From positions 1 through 10,506 of the forward strand of contig JAFZXD010000238.1 of assembly GCA_017616955.1 (NCBI GenBank): a stretch of 10,506 nucleotides of DNA. Reading direction: 5' to 3'. A program made the translations under genes and the position numbers. The stretch's first letter is position 1. The number at the start of each line of letters is the position of its first letter. Shown piece by piece: positions 1 to 7,972 of the stretch. Under the pieces are notes generated by a model. The model saw only the letters and a list, made by a program, of their open reading frames with translations, had not been told where the DNA came from and ran no database searches. Origin of the DNA: Eubacterium sp. (GTDB lineage: Bacteria > Bacillota > Clostridia > Lachnospirales > Lachnospiraceae).

Positions 1-1
1 G

Positions 2-109
2 TATCAGGGTACTGTAGAGGATCTTGCAGCTGCCAATCCGGGCAAAGACCTGGAAGCCATATTTATAGAAATGATCGGTGGCATAGCTGAAGAGAAGATT
101 TCTGATTGA
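2..109 (+). CDS. ABC transporter ATP-binding protein (C-terminal fragment)
   Basis: Only the last 35 codons are present; the gene begins before the window. The frame reads through from base 2 to a TGA at 107-109 and contains DLEAIFIEMIGG, which resembles the 'LEEIFLxLTGG' ending typical of ABC-2-type ATPase subunits. No Walker or signature motif is in view, so the call rests on this tail and on the next gene, which starts 10 bases later and encodes a matching multi-spanning membrane subunit. The protein would be a cytosolic subunit that hydrolyses ATP to drive that permease. The substrate cannot be told. Confidence 0.7.
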   Translation, partial: YQGTVEDLAAANPGKDLEAIFIEMIGGIAEEKISD

Positions 110-119
110 GGTTTGATAT

Positions 120-1787
120 ATGAATATAAAAGGTATTAGTTCGCTTACTGCTATACTTTCCAAGAACTCGGAAATGCAGCTTCCCGAGAAGACCGGATAT
201 AAGGTTCTGGCTCTTCTGGCTGTGTCATGTATCATGATCCCATGTACCGTCATAGTAGGATTTATCAGTTATGTTATGACGGAGGCCCTGCTTGAGGCGG
301 GTAGTCCGGGTGGAGGAATGCTCTTTGAAATGCAGATACTTTCTGCGTTTTCTATGATATTCGGAATTCTGGTCATATTCAGTGTGCTATTCTTTTCATC
401 GGACAGAGAACATTTCGTAACTCTGCCTATCCCTGCACACCATCTTATGATGTCTAAATTCTTTTTCGCATACTTTGCGGAAAGCGTTATGGAATTTCTG
501 ATCCTTATAGCGGTCTTCGTTGGATATTTCCTGGCAATTGCGAGAAATATCAGCGTTGCGACTGCTCTTAATCCTATATCTATCATAGCGTCGATTCTGG
601 GAGTGGCACTTATTCCGCTTGTCCCTATGATTTATTGTGCGGTATTCAGCCTGATGCTGATGGCTGTATTAAAGGGTGTGAAAGACACCAAGATATTCTA
701 TCGTATGTCTACGATATTCCTTCTTATCTTTGCGGGGATCTTCGTATACTCGCTTAGAGGTATAGGTGAGATAAATATGGAGAACTATGTGGAGTCTCTG
801 GGAAGCGGACAGAATCTACTGCTCAGAACGTTGAACGCTGTGTTCTTCCCCGTACCTTGGCTTTCGGAGGCAATAAGCGGCGGAAGTATTCTGTATCTTC
901 TGCTTTATATAGTTGGAAATGCAGCACTTCTGTGTGTTTTGTATTTCCTTGGCAAAGCACTCTATCAGACAGGACTTTATACTGCTGCAAGTCTTGGTTC
1001 ATCCAAGAAAGCAGAGGTCAGATCTAAGGATATAATAGATGAGTCACAGTTCAGAGCCAGCTTTATGAAAGAACTGAGAGTTATTCTCAGAACTAAAGCT
1101 TTTTCCGGAAACTGTGCATATATAAATATTTTATGGCCGGCAGGAGCCTGGGCGCTCTTTCATTTTACAAAGGACAAAGCAGGTATGATGGCATTTATGG
1201 AAATGTACCGAGACGGAAGAGATAGAGCCGATATGATCATGATCATCATAGTGATAGGAGTGGCTTTTATCGCAACAGCTCTGAATTCGCTTGCTTCGAC
1301 TGCATTCACAAGAGAAGGTCAGCATCTGAGCCTTATAAAGTTTATTCCTGTGCCTTATGAAACGCAGATGTATGCGAAGGCATTTCTCAGCTTTATCTTT
1401 ACGTATCCGCCTATACTTCTTACGGATGTGATCATATGCATATATATGAAGACTCCGTTTTATATCGGTATATTTTACGCTATAGTCATGCTGCTTGCTC
1501 ATATACTTTCAATCATCATTGGAATGATGATGGACAGTTCATCGCCTTATGTTGAGTGGGATGATGAGTACAGTGCGCTTAGAGGAAATCTGAATACATT
1601 TTTTAACATGGCGGTAATGATGCTTCTTTCTGTAATTGTTACAGGACTGGGACTTCTGCTCTATGAGCTGTTGAAGCTCCCGATTGTGGTATATTACATG
1701 GTCATCCTTGTCAGTCTGACGCTTGCTACAGTACGTATGTTTGTGGTCGGAAAGAGACAGATACTGTTAAACATGGAAAAAATGTAG
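120..1787 (+). CDS. ABC-2-like exporter permease, two-half, about 12 TM segments
   Basis: A 555-residue integral membrane protein, probably the membrane subunit of the ABC transporter whose ATPase ends just upstream. Hydrophobic stretches lie at roughly residues 27-53, 71-93, 113-141, 152-186, 194-213, 256-283, 371-394, 415-442, 445-470, 491-517 and 521-542. The protein looks internally duplicated. DREHFVTLPIPAHHLMMSKF (from residue 95) is echoed by a segment from residue 397 with TREGQ, then LIKFIPVP, then AKAF; both are charged turns before a Leu/Ile-Pro motif and a Lys that opens a TM helix. This layout fits the large putative ABC exporter permeases common in Clostridia (I believe Pfam ABC_tran_2). 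The start ATG has a GAGGT ribosome binding site about 7 bases upstream. The substrate is unknown; nothing ties it to murA or to the arabinose genes. Confidence 0.75.
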   Translation: MNIKGISSLTAILSKNSEMQLPEKTGYKVLALLAVSCIMIPCTVIVGFISYVMTEALLEAGSPGGGMLFEMQILSAFSMIFGILVIFSVLFFSSDREHFVTLPIPAHHLMMSKFFFAYFAESVMEFLILIAVFVGYFLAIARNISVATALNPISIIASILGVALIPLVPMIYCAVFSLMLMAVLKGVKDTKIFYRMSTIFLLIFAGIFVYSLRGIGEINMENYVESLGSGQNLLLRTLNAVFFPVPWLSEAISGGSILYLLLYIVGNAALLCVLYFLGKALYQTGLYTAASLGSSKKAEVRSKDIIDESQFRASFMKELRVILRTKAFSGNCAYINILWPAGAWALFHFTKDKAGMMAFMEMYRDGRDRADMIMIIIVIGVAFIATALNSLASTAFTREGQHLSLIKFIPVPYETQMYAKAFLSFIFTYPPILLTDVIICIYMKTPFYIGIFYAIVMLLAHILSIIIGMMMDSSSPYVEWDDEYSALRGNLNTFFNMAVMMLLSVIVTGLGLLLYELLKLPIVVYYMVILVSLTLATVRMFVVGKRQILLNMEKM

Positions 1788-1805
1788 GTGCATTTTCTTG
1801 CACTT
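1786..1805 (+). terminator. weak hairpin after the permease gene
   Basis: GTGCA (1788-1792) pairs with TGCAC (1799-1803) around a six-base loop, and the stem can be extended by a G-U and an A-U pair that overlap the stop codon. The bases after it are AT-rich (AATTTTGTAATATTTTTG) but not a clean T run. It may be a weak intrinsic terminator separating the ABC pair from murA; the stem is short. Confidence 0.3.
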
Positions 1806-1828
1806 GTAACAATTTTGTAATATTTTTG

Positions 1829-1856
1829 TTTACAAATTAAGATTTTATGTTATAAT
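1829..1856 (+). promoter_or_regulatory. sigma-A promoter for murA (extended -10)
   Basis: TTTACA at 1829-1834 and a perfect TATAAT at 1851-1856 are separated by 16 bases. TG at 1848-1849 gives the extended -10 form TGnTATAAT. This is the best promoter match in the window. It implies a start near 1863 and an untranslated leader of about 137 nt before murA. Confidence 0.75.
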
Positions 1857-1862
1857 GATTAA

Positions 1863-1999
1863 GTTATTGAGTATTACGTAAACTTTTTATATTCAAAACT
1901 CGTAATTAATACTTGATTATTAGTGATTGTTTTGACGATTGCATGGCTTGAAGAAACTACGATTAAAACTATTAATAATCCAAGGAAGATTATCATATT
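1863..1999 (+). other. murA 5' leader, AT-rich with pairing arms
   Basis: Between the predicted transcription start and the murA ATG lie about 137 non-coding bases. GATTATTA at 1915-1922 can pair with TAATAATC at 1973-1980, just before the AAGGAAG ribosome binding site (about 1982-1988). ATTACG at 1873-1878 can pair with CGTAAT at 1901-1906. Both helices are AT-rich and weak. I recognise no known riboswitch or leader-peptide class. The leader is real if the promoter is right; any regulatory role is speculation. Confidence 0.35.
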
Positions 2000-3301
2000 A
2001 TGGAACAGTATGTCATAAGAGGAGGAAATCCTCTTGAGGGTGAGGTTGTTATAGCAGGAGCAAAGAATGCAGCGTTGGGAATACTGGCGGCTGCTGTAAT
2101 GACTGACGAGAAAGTAACTATCGAGAATGTGCCATATGTTTCTGATACGAGAACCTTACTTAAGGCTATCGAGAACATAGGTGCTACTGTAGAATATAAA
2201 GACAGACACACGGTTGTTATATGCGGTAAAGGAATTCGCGAAGGACAGCCTGTAGATGATGAGTATATCAGAAGAATCAGAGCATCCTATTATCTTATAG
2301 GAGCGCTTCTTGGAAAACATAAGTATGCTAACGTTGCACTTCCGGGTGGTTGTGATATAGGTTCAAGACCTATCGATCTTCACATCAAGGGATTTGAAAA
2401 ACTCGGTGCAAAGACCGAGATAGTTCCGGGTGGAAGCATTGTAGCAGAAGCTAAAGAACTTCATGGTGCACACATTTATCTTGATACGGTATCTGTTGGT
2501 GCTACCATCAATATAATGCTTGCAGCAACTCTTAGTCCGGGAAAGACTACTATAGAGAATGCAGCTAAGGAACCGCACATAGTTGATGTTGCTAACTTCC
2601 TTAACACAATGGGTGCTAACATTAAAGGCGCCGGTACTGATGTCATTCGTGTACGTGGTGTTGATAAGTTGCACGGTGCAGAGTATTCGATCATTCCTGA
2701 TCAGATCGAGGCGGGTACATTCATGGCTATGACAGTTGCTACTCGCGGTAACGTTCTTATCAGAAATGTCATCCCTAAGCATTTGGAAGCTATATCTTCA
2801 AAGCTTGTTGAGATGGGTGCTCATGTTATAGAGTATGATGATTCTGTCAGAGTTATGGCTGACGGTAATCTTAAGTCTACACAGATAAAGACACTTCCAT
2901 ATCCTGGATTCCCAACAGATATGCAGGCACAGATGGCTGCTATCCTGGGACTTGCAGATGGAACAAGTATAGTTACAGAGAGTATCTTTGAGAATCGTTT
3001 CAGATACGTTGCTGAACTTGCCCGTATGGGAGCTAAGATAAGAGTAGAAGGTAACTCTGCTATCATTTCCGGAGTTAAGAAGTACTCAGGAGCCAGACTT
3101 GTTGCATCAGACCTTAGAGCAGGAGCTGCACTTGTTATAGCTGCACTTTCAGCAAATGGAGTAAGTACCATCGAAGACATTCAGTATGTCAAGAGAGGTT
3201 ATGAGGACTTTGATGAAAAGGTTAGATCACTTGGCGGAATCATGGAGATAGCTAAGGACGAGAGCGAAGTTCAGAAGTTCAAATTAAAGAAAATTGTTTA
3301 A
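2000..3301 (+). CDS. murA: UDP-N-acetylglucosamine 1-carboxyvinyltransferase (MurA)
   Basis: Transfers enolpyruvate from phosphoenolpyruvate to UDP-GlcNAc in the cytosol, the first committed step of peptidoglycan synthesis and the target of fosfomycin. The protein is 433 residues, normal for the family. Lys22-Asn23 of the substrate site is in AGAKNAALG (residues 19-27). The catalytic loop is LPGGCDIGSRP with Cys118, equivalent to E. coli Cys115, so the enzyme has Cys rather than the fosfomycin-resistant Asp. The FPTDMQAQ segment carries the Asp equivalent to E. coli D305. The two-lobed inside-out barrel repeat of the EPSP-synthase fold spans the whole length. It has its own promoter and terminator and so is probably monocistronic. 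Many Firmicutes carry two MurA paralogues (MurA/MurZ); which one this is cannot be told from one sequence. Confidence 0.96.
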   Translation: MEQYVIRGGNPLEGEVVIAGAKNAALGILAAAVMTDEKVTIENVPYVSDTRTLLKAIENIGATVEYKDRHTVVICGKGIREGQPVDDEYIRRIRASYYLIGALLGKHKYANVALPGGCDIGSRPIDLHIKGFEKLGAKTEIVPGGSIVAEAKELHGAHIYLDTVSVGATINIMLAATLSPGKTTIENAAKEPHIVDVANFLNTMGANIKGAGTDVIRVRGVDKLHGAEYSIIPDQIEAGTFMAMTVATRGNVLIRNVIPKHLEAISSKLVEMGAHVIEYDDSVRVMADGNLKSTQIKTLPYPGFPTDMQAQMAAILGLADGTSIVTESIFENRFRYVAELARMGAKIRVEGNSAIISGVKKYSGARLVASDLRAGAALVIAALSANGVSTIEDIQYVKRGYEDFDEKVRSLGGIMEIAKDESEVQKFKLKKIV

Positions 3302-3310
3302 CGAATATAT

Positions 3311-3352
3311 GTGGCAATCGAGATGAAAATCTCGGTTGTCACTATTTTTTTT
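3311..3352 (+). terminator. intrinsic terminator after murA
   Basis: A 14-bp stem (3311-3324 with 3329-3342, including two G-U pairs) closes a GAAA tetraloop and is followed by TA and eight T residues (3345-3352). It begins 9 bases after the murA stop codon. This is a near-ideal Rho-independent terminator and cleanly separates murA from the arabinose operon. Confidence 0.95.
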
Positions 3353-3356
3353 ACCA

Positions 3357-3380
3357 GCTATTTTTTTGGCTATTTTTTTG
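3357..3380. repeat. exact 12-bp tandem duplication
   Basis: GCTATTTTTTTG occurs twice head to tail (3357-3368 and 3369-3380) between the murA terminator and the arabinose operator. Each copy carries a T7 run. It may be a slippage duplication, or a spare T tract helping termination. It lies just upstream of the proposed -35 and could also act as AT-rich upstream DNA for that promoter. Confidence 0.7.
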
Positions 3381-3385
3381 GAGAA

Positions 3386-3415
3386 ACAACTTGTACATAC
3401 ATATATACAAGTTGT
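3386..3415. promoter_or_regulatory. probable AraR operator (30-bp palindrome)
   Basis: ACAACTTGTA (3386-3395) and its exact reverse complement TACAAGTTGT (3406-3415) flank ten bases. Taken as two 15-base halves, 13 of 15 positions are symmetric. The TTGTAC/ACAA core resembles the known AraR boxes of Bacillus and Clostridium, which have TTGTAC-like half-sites. The araR gene is the third gene of the operon behind it, so autoregulation is likely: the repressor would leave DNA on binding L-arabinose. The palindrome overlaps the proposed promoter, as expected for repression. Confidence 0.75.
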
Positions 3416-3420
3416 ATATT
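3391..3420 (+). promoter_or_regulatory. candidate promoter of the arabinose operon
   Basis: TTGTAC (3391-3396) as -35 and TATATT (3415-3420) as -10, spaced by 18 bases, lie almost entirely within the operator palindrome. The match is moderate. The region is the only promoter-like stretch between the murA terminator and abfA, and gives a leader of about 50 nt. Confidence 0.5.
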
Positions 3421-3478
3421 AGAAGTGTTGTTAATAGCGATTCATGACATTGAAAATATATAGGCAGGAGGTCTTATC

Positions 3479-4984
3479 ATGAAGCTTTATATTAATCCAC
3501 ATGAAAAACTCGCGTACATCAATCCGGAGATTCAGGGACATTTTTCAGAACATCTGGGAAGATGTATCTATGAAGGAATCTATGTGGGCGAGAACAGTGA
3601 CATTCCGAACGTAAACGGAATGAGAAAAGATGTTGTCGAAGCACTTAAGAAGATTCAGATTCCTGTACTGAGATGGCCGGGAGGTTGCTTTGCGGATGAG
3701 TATCACTGGAAGGATGGAATAGGTCCTAAGGATACAAGAAAGAAGATGATCAATACTCATTGGGGCGGAGTAGTGGAAGATAACAGCTTCGGTACTCATG
3801 AGTTTATGGAACTCTGCAAACAGATTGGATGCAAAACCTACGTGAACGGAAATGTGGGTTCCGGTACAGTCCAGGAGATGAGCGAGTGGGTTGAATACAT
3901 GACATTTGACGGTGTATCACCTATGGCGGATCTGAGAAAAGAAAACGGACATGAAGAACCATGGACAGTTGACTACTTTGGTGTAGGAAATGAAAACTGG
4001 GGCTGTGGCGGAAACATGACTCCGGAATACTATGGAAATCTCTACAGAAGATATCAGACATATGTAAGAGATTATAACAAGGACAAGAAGATATTCAAAA
4101 TCTGCTGTGGACCAAATGCAGATGACTATGAGTGGGTTGATGCGGTTATGAAGACATGCTTCAGAGCTCCTGCTCCGGAACAGTTCCATGGTTTTATGGA
4201 TGGAATGTCACTTCATTACTATACTGTTCCTCATGACTGGGATGTCAAGGGAAGTGCAACAGACTTTACTGATAAAGAGTGGTATCTTACACTTCGTAAG
4301 ACTTTAAAGATGAAGGAGATCATTGAGACTCAGGCAGCTATCATGGACAAGTATGATAAGAAACGCCAGGTCGGAATCATGGTTGATGAGTGGGGTACAT
4401 GGTATGACTGTGAGCCGGGTACAAATCCGGGATTCCTGTATCAGCAGAATACTATAAGGGATGCTGTTGTTGCAGCGATTAACCTTAACATCTTCAACAA
4501 GCATGCCGACAGAGTAGTGATGGCAAATATCGCTCAGATGGTAAATGTTCTTCAGGCGGTTATCCTTACCGATGGCGAGAATATGATCCTTACGCCTACA
4601 TATCATGTATTTGATATGTACAAATATCATCAGGGTGCTGAGCTTGTAAACAGTTACGTTGAGAACGAAACTATCGGTCTTGAGGATGAAAATATGGTAC
4701 CTGCTCTCAGTGAGTCAGTATCTATCGGAAAAGACGGACGTTTACATATCACTATAGCGAATCTTTCTATTGATAAGTCATACGATATCGACGGTGTTGT
4801 CACAGATAGCGATATAAAGGGAGTTACAGGTGAGATCGTAACAGGTGAGATACATGCTCATAATACATTTGAAGCTCCTGAAACTGTAGTAAAGAAAAAC
4901 TTTGATGAGTGTCAGATAGTTGATAACAAGCTTAAGTTTACTGTGCCGGCAGCAAGTGTAATTCATCTGTCTGTAGAGGTATAA
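3479..4984 (+). CDS. abfA: GH51 alpha-L-arabinofuranosidase, intracellular
   Basis: Hydrolyses terminal alpha-L-arabinofuranosyl residues from arabino-oligosaccharides or arabinoxylo-oligosaccharides. The 501-residue length is typical of GH51. The (beta/alpha)8 barrel shows [13 protein letters not shown] (65-77), GNENWG with the probable acid/base Glu172, and VDEWGTWY with the probable nucleophile Glu304. A beta-sandwich domain occupies about residues 390-501. There is no signal peptide, so the enzyme is cytosolic and must act on imported oligosaccharides. The start is fixed by AGGAGG at 3466-3471, 7 bases upstream. It is the first gene of the operon with araR, the kinase and araD, and should be induced by arabinose through the upstream palindrome. 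The split between arabinan and arabinoxylan preference cannot be read from sequence. Confidence 0.95.
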   Translation: MKLYINPHEKLAYINPEIQGHFSEHLGRCIYEGIYVGENSDIPNVNGMRKDVVEALKKIQIPVLRWPGGCFADEYHWKDGIGPKDTRKKMINTHWGGVVEDNSFGTHEFMELCKQIGCKTYVNGNVGSGTVQEMSEWVEYMTFDGVSPMADLRKENGHEEPWTVDYFGVGNENWGCGGNMTPEYYGNLYRRYQTYVRDYNKDKKIFKICCGPNADDYEWVDAVMKTCFRAPAPEQFHGFMDGMSLHYYTVPHDWDVKGSATDFTDKEWYLTLRKTLKMKEIIETQAAIMDKYDKKRQVGIMVDEWGTWYDCEPGTNPGFLYQQNTIRDAVVAAINLNIFNKHADRVVMANIAQMVNVLQAVILTDGENMILTPTYHVFDMYKYHQGAELVNSYVENETIGLEDENMVPALSESVSIGKDGRLHITIANLSIDKSYDIDGVVTDSDIKGVTGEIVTGEIHAHNTFEAPETVVKKNFDECQIVDNKLKFTVPAASVIHLSVEV

Positions 4985-4988
4985 ATGC

Positions 4989-5255
4989 ATGGGAGAAACT
5001 GCAGCTGAAGGAAGAAAAATCTGCAGAAAATGTCTTCTTAAGGACTATGATGAGAAGGCATATAAGGAAACTATCGAGCAATATATCCAGAGGATGGGAC
5101 CTGATATGCGTGCGGATGAAGCCTGTTATATGAAGAGACTTGATATATGCAAGGAATGTGACAGGCTGCTTCAAGGCACGTGTCAGGCCTGTGGCTGCTA
5201 TGTGGAACTCAGAGCGGCTGCAAAAACCGGAAGATGTCCCAAAAAGAAATGGTAG
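4989..5255 (+). CDS. small Cys-rich protein (DUF6171-like), function unknown
   Basis: An 88-residue protein with nine cysteines: CRKC (12-15), Cys46, CKEC (54-57), CQACGC (65-70) and Cys83 before a Lys-rich tail. The paired CxxC motifs suggest a zinc-binding or otherwise metal-binding fold. The pattern 'CRKCLL..D..', then 'C..CD.L..G.C..CGCYVE.RAA.K...CP', matches my memory of DUF6171, a small Clostridia family of no known function. It starts 4 bases after the abfA stop, with GAGGT at the end of abfA as ribosome binding site, and ends 14 bases before araR. It is therefore very probably co-transcribed with, and perhaps translationally coupled to, the arabinose genes. It has no signal peptide or membrane segment. 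It is a real gene by spacing, ribosome binding site and Cys pattern; its role is unknown. Confidence 0.8.
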   Translation: MGETAAEGRKICRKCLLKDYDEKAYKETIEQYIQRMGPDMRADEACYMKRLDICKECDRLLQGTCQACGCYVELRAAAKTGRCPKKKW

Positions 5256-5269
5256 GACAGGTGAATAAA

Positions 5270-6358
5270 ATGAGAAATAAAGATAATGGACTATTAAAAT
5301 ATCATCAGATAGAAGACGATATGAAAGAGCTCATTTTTTCCGAGGATATTCAGCCGGGAGATAAGCTTCCCTCCGAGAATAAACTGGCCGAAAAGTATCA
5401 GGTGAGTCGACAGACTGTGCGTAAAGCACTTCAGAACCTGCAGGCCGAGGGATATATATATTCTGTTCACGGAAGCGGTACTTTCTGTTCGGAACTGGTA
5501 AGACATAAGAAGAATTCGAAGAACATAGCTGTTGTTATGACGTATCTGTCGGATTACATTTTCCCTAAGATAATCAAAGGGATAGATTCTGTGCTTACTC
5601 AGGAAGGATACAGTATCATTCTCAAGAACACGAACAATTCCAGATCGAGAGAGTCGGATTGTCTTGAAGATCTTCTGATGAAGGATGTGGACGGAATAAT
5701 CATAGAACCGAGCAAGAGTCATATATTTTGTAAACACATAAATCTATATAAGAAGCTGGAAGAATACGGAGTACCGTATATATTCATTCAGGGAAGTTAT
5801 TCGCAGATGGATGACAAGCCACAGGTGTTGCTTGATGATGAGATGGGCGGATACCTTCTGACGGAGTATCTTATAGAGAACGGTCATAAGAATATCGTTG
5901 GGGTTTTCAAAAGTGATGACAGCCAGGGACAGAATCGTCACAAGGGTTATGCGAAAGCTCTTAAGGAAGCGGGAATCCCGTATGATCCGGAAAAGGTGAT
6001 ATGGTTCTATACGGAGGATAGAAGGATACATCCCTACACAGGTATCCTGGAAATGGTCAGAAAAGACAAAACCATAGATGCGGTTGTCTGCTACAATGAC
6101 CAGATAGCAATGAACATTATTAAAGCTCTGACTGATGAGGGAATACGTGTTCCGGAAGACATATCCGTTACGGGATACGACAATTCTCAAACTGCATCGG
6201 AAACGGGACTGAGATTGACTACTATAGTACATCCCCAGGAACAGCTTGGAGAGATGGCAGCGTCTATGCTTCTCAAAATGATAAGAGGAGAACAGGTAGA
6301 CAAGAAAGTGGTTATCAGTCCGGAGCTTATAGAAGGAAATACATGTAAGAAAAGATAA
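5270..6358 (+). CDS. araR: AraR, arabinose-responsive GntR-LacI repressor
   Basis: A 362-residue repressor, the same length as Bacillus subtilis AraR. The N-terminal GntR-type winged helix (about 8-75) shows LPSENKLAEKYQVSRQTVRKAL and GSGTF. The C-terminal periplasmic-binding-protein-like domain (about 85-355) binds the sugar and dimerises. VMTYLSDYIFPKIIKGID (89-106) and DDSQGQNRHKGY closely resemble B. subtilis AraR as I remember it. The open frame extends back to 5180, but that part overlaps the preceding gene. I chose ATG 5270 because AGGTGA lies 5 bases upstream and because the protein then begins just before the HTH domain, as in AraR. GTG 5261 is a less likely start. AraR probably binds the 3386-3415 palindrome and controls its own operon. 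Confidence 0.92.
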   Translation: MRNKDNGLLKYHQIEDDMKELIFSEDIQPGDKLPSENKLAEKYQVSRQTVRKALQNLQAEGYIYSVHGSGTFCSELVRHKKNSKNIAVVMTYLSDYIFPKIIKGIDSVLTQEGYSIILKNTNNSRSRESDCLEDLLMKDVDGIIIEPSKSHIFCKHINLYKKLEEYGVPYIFIQGSYSQMDDKPQVLLDDEMGGYLLTEYLIENGHKNIVGVFKSDDSQGQNRHKGYAKALKEAGIPYDPEKVIWFYTEDRRIHPYTGILEMVRKDKTIDAVVCYNDQIAMNIIKALTDEGIRVPEDISVTGYDNSQTASETGLRLTTIVHPQEQLGEMAASMLLKMIRGEQVDKKVVISPELIEGNTCKKR

Positions 6359-6372
6359 CAGGAGGTTATGCA

Positions 6373-7956
6373 ATGTCAGAAAAAAGTATTATTGAACAGG
6401 GATTAACAAGTATCGGTATCGAATTCGGATCAACCAGAATTAAAACCGTTATGGTTGATATGAACGGAAAGCCATTGGCTCAGGGAAGTCATACATGGGA
6501 GAATCAGTATGAAAACGGTATCTGGACATACAGTCTTGATATGATCTGGGATGGTCTTGCAGACAGTTATGCTGATCTTGTAAAGAATGTAGAAAATGAA
6601 TATGGAGCATCTGTCACTAAAGTACAGTCTATCGGTTTTAGTGCTATGATGCATGGATATATGGCATTTAATGCTGCGGGAGATCTTCTTGTTCCTTTCA
6701 GAACATGGAGAAATACTATAACAGAGGAAGCTGCTTCAAAGCTTACTAAGGAATTCGGTTTTAATATACCTCAGAGATGGAGCATAGCTCATCTCTATCA
6801 GGCTATCCTTAATGGTGAAGATCATGTAGGTGATATCACATTCTTTACAACTCTTGCAGGTTATATTCACTGGCAGCTGACAGGTGAGAAGGTTCTCGGA
6901 ATCGGCGATGCATCGGGAATGTTCCCTATCGACAGTACAACAAGAGATTACAATAAGGACTATCTTGCCAAGTTTGATAAACTTATCGAAGGAAAAGGCT
7001 TCGGATGGAAGCTTGAAGATATACTTCCGAAGGTTCTTGTTGCCGGAGATGCTGCAGGAAAGCTTACAGCTGAAGGTGTAAAGAAACTTGATAGAAGCGG
7101 AAAGCTTGAAGTCGGTGTTCTTGTGTGCCCTCCTGAGGGAGATGCCGGAACAGGAATGGTTGCAACAAACAGTGTTGCTATCAGAACCGGAAATGTATCT
7201 GCAGGAACCTCAATCTTTGCTATGGTAGTAATGGAAAAAGCTCTCAAAGAGGTTCATGAGGAGATCGACGTTGTAACTACTCCTGTTGGAGATGACGTGG
7301 CTATGGTACATTGCAACAACTGTACTTCAGATATAAATGCCTGGGCTAAGCTCTTTAAAGAGTATTCAGAGGCTATGGGATTCGAAGTTGATATGGATAA
7401 GCTCTATACAACGATGTTTACATCAGCTATGAAGGGGGCTCCTGATTGCGGAGGTCTTATGGGATTCAACTATTTCTCTGGAGAGCCTGTAACAGGATTC
7501 GAAGAAGGAAGACCTGTATTTGTCAGAAAGCCGGATGCTGACTTTAGTTTTGCAAACTTTATGAGACTTAATCTTTATTCTGCAGTAAGTACACTTAAGT
7601 ACGGTCTTGATATTCTCTTTAATGAAGAGAATGTAGCTGTAGATAAACTATACGGACACGGCGGTTATTTCAAGACCAAGGATGCCGGACAGAGAATCAT
7701 GTCTGCAGCTATCGGAGAGCCTGTAACAGTTATGGCAACAGCAGGTGAAGGTGGAGCGTGGGGTATCGCCCTGCTTGCACTTTACGCAGCTAATAAGACG
7801 AAACCGCTTGCTGAGTTCCTTCAGGAAGATATCTTCGGAGGAGAAGAAGGCGAGTCAGTTATGGCTGATAAGGCAGAGATAGATGGAATGAATGCATTTA
7901 TGGATTCATTTAAGAAGGCTTTGATCATAGAGAGAGCAGCTATAGAAGCATTTTAG
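6373..7956 (+). CDS. araK: FGGY carbohydrate kinase, probable L-ribulokinase (AraK type)
   Basis: Probably phosphorylates L-ribulose to L-ribulose-5-phosphate with ATP. The 527-residue protein has the FGGY layout: phosphate loop [10 protein letters not shown] (15-24), GDASG (178-182), PPEGDAGTG with the probable catalytic Asp257, GHGGYFKT (428-435) and GEGGAWG near the adenine site (458-464). It is not the classical AraB family; it belongs to the kinases often labelled xylulokinase, one branch of which (AraK) replaces AraB in Clostridium. Its place between araR and araD supports ribulokinase over xylulokinase. AGGAGG at 6360-6365 sits 7 bases before the ATG, right after the araR stop. Sequence alone does not settle substrate specificity. 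Confidence 0.85.
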   Translation: MSEKSIIEQGLTSIGIEFGSTRIKTVMVDMNGKPLAQGSHTWENQYENGIWTYSLDMIWDGLADSYADLVKNVENEYGASVTKVQSIGFSAMMHGYMAFNAAGDLLVPFRTWRNTITEEAASKLTKEFGFNIPQRWSIAHLYQAILNGEDHVGDITFFTTLAGYIHWQLTGEKVLGIGDASGMFPIDSTTRDYNKDYLAKFDKLIEGKGFGWKLEDILPKVLVAGDAAGKLTAEGVKKLDRSGKLEVGVLVCPPEGDAGTGMVATNSVAIRTGNVSAGTSIFAMVVMEKALKEVHEEIDVVTTPVGDDVAMVHCNNCTSDINAWAKLFKEYSEAMGFEVDMDKLYTTMFTSAMKGAPDCGGLMGFNYFSGEPVTGFEEGRPVFVRKPDADFSFANFMRLNLYSAVSTLKYGLDILFNEENVAVDKLYGHGGYFKTKDAGQRIMSAAIGEPVTVMATAGEGGAWGIALLALYAANKTKPLAEFLQEDIFGGEEGESVMADKAEIDGMNAFMDSFKKALIIERAAIEAF

Positions 7957-7972
7957 TATAGAGGAGATAGAC

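Noticed and set aside
1897..1907. 10-mer ATTACGAGTT shared between the murA leader (- strand) and 8749-8758
   Set aside because: A single 10-base match between AT-rich regions is expected by chance in 10 kb.
1932..1963. Second promoter for murA starting with TTGACG at 1932
   Set aside because: No acceptable -10 lies at 16-18 bases. TACGAT is 20 bases away and a poor match.
3431..3448. Possible catabolite-repression (cre) site TTAATAGCGATTCATG between the arabinose promoter and abfA
   Set aside because: The central GCGA fits, but too many conserved positions of the CcpA consensus are missing. I do not call it, though the position would be suitable.
4611..4630. Palindromic TGATAT-GTACAA-ATATCA inside abfA, resembling an operator half-site
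   Set aside because: It lies in well-conserved coding sequence (FDMYKYH) and lacks the CTTGTA arms of the upstream palindrome; probably chance.
5180..5269. Longer N-terminus for AraR starting at ATG 5180
   Set aside because: It would overlap 76 bases of the Cys-rich gene, has no good ribosome binding site, and would add 30 residues absent from the AraR family.
5744..6373. 209-residue open frame antisense to araR
   Set aside because: Shadow of a strongly supported gene; composition is unlike a real protein and there is no ribosome binding site.
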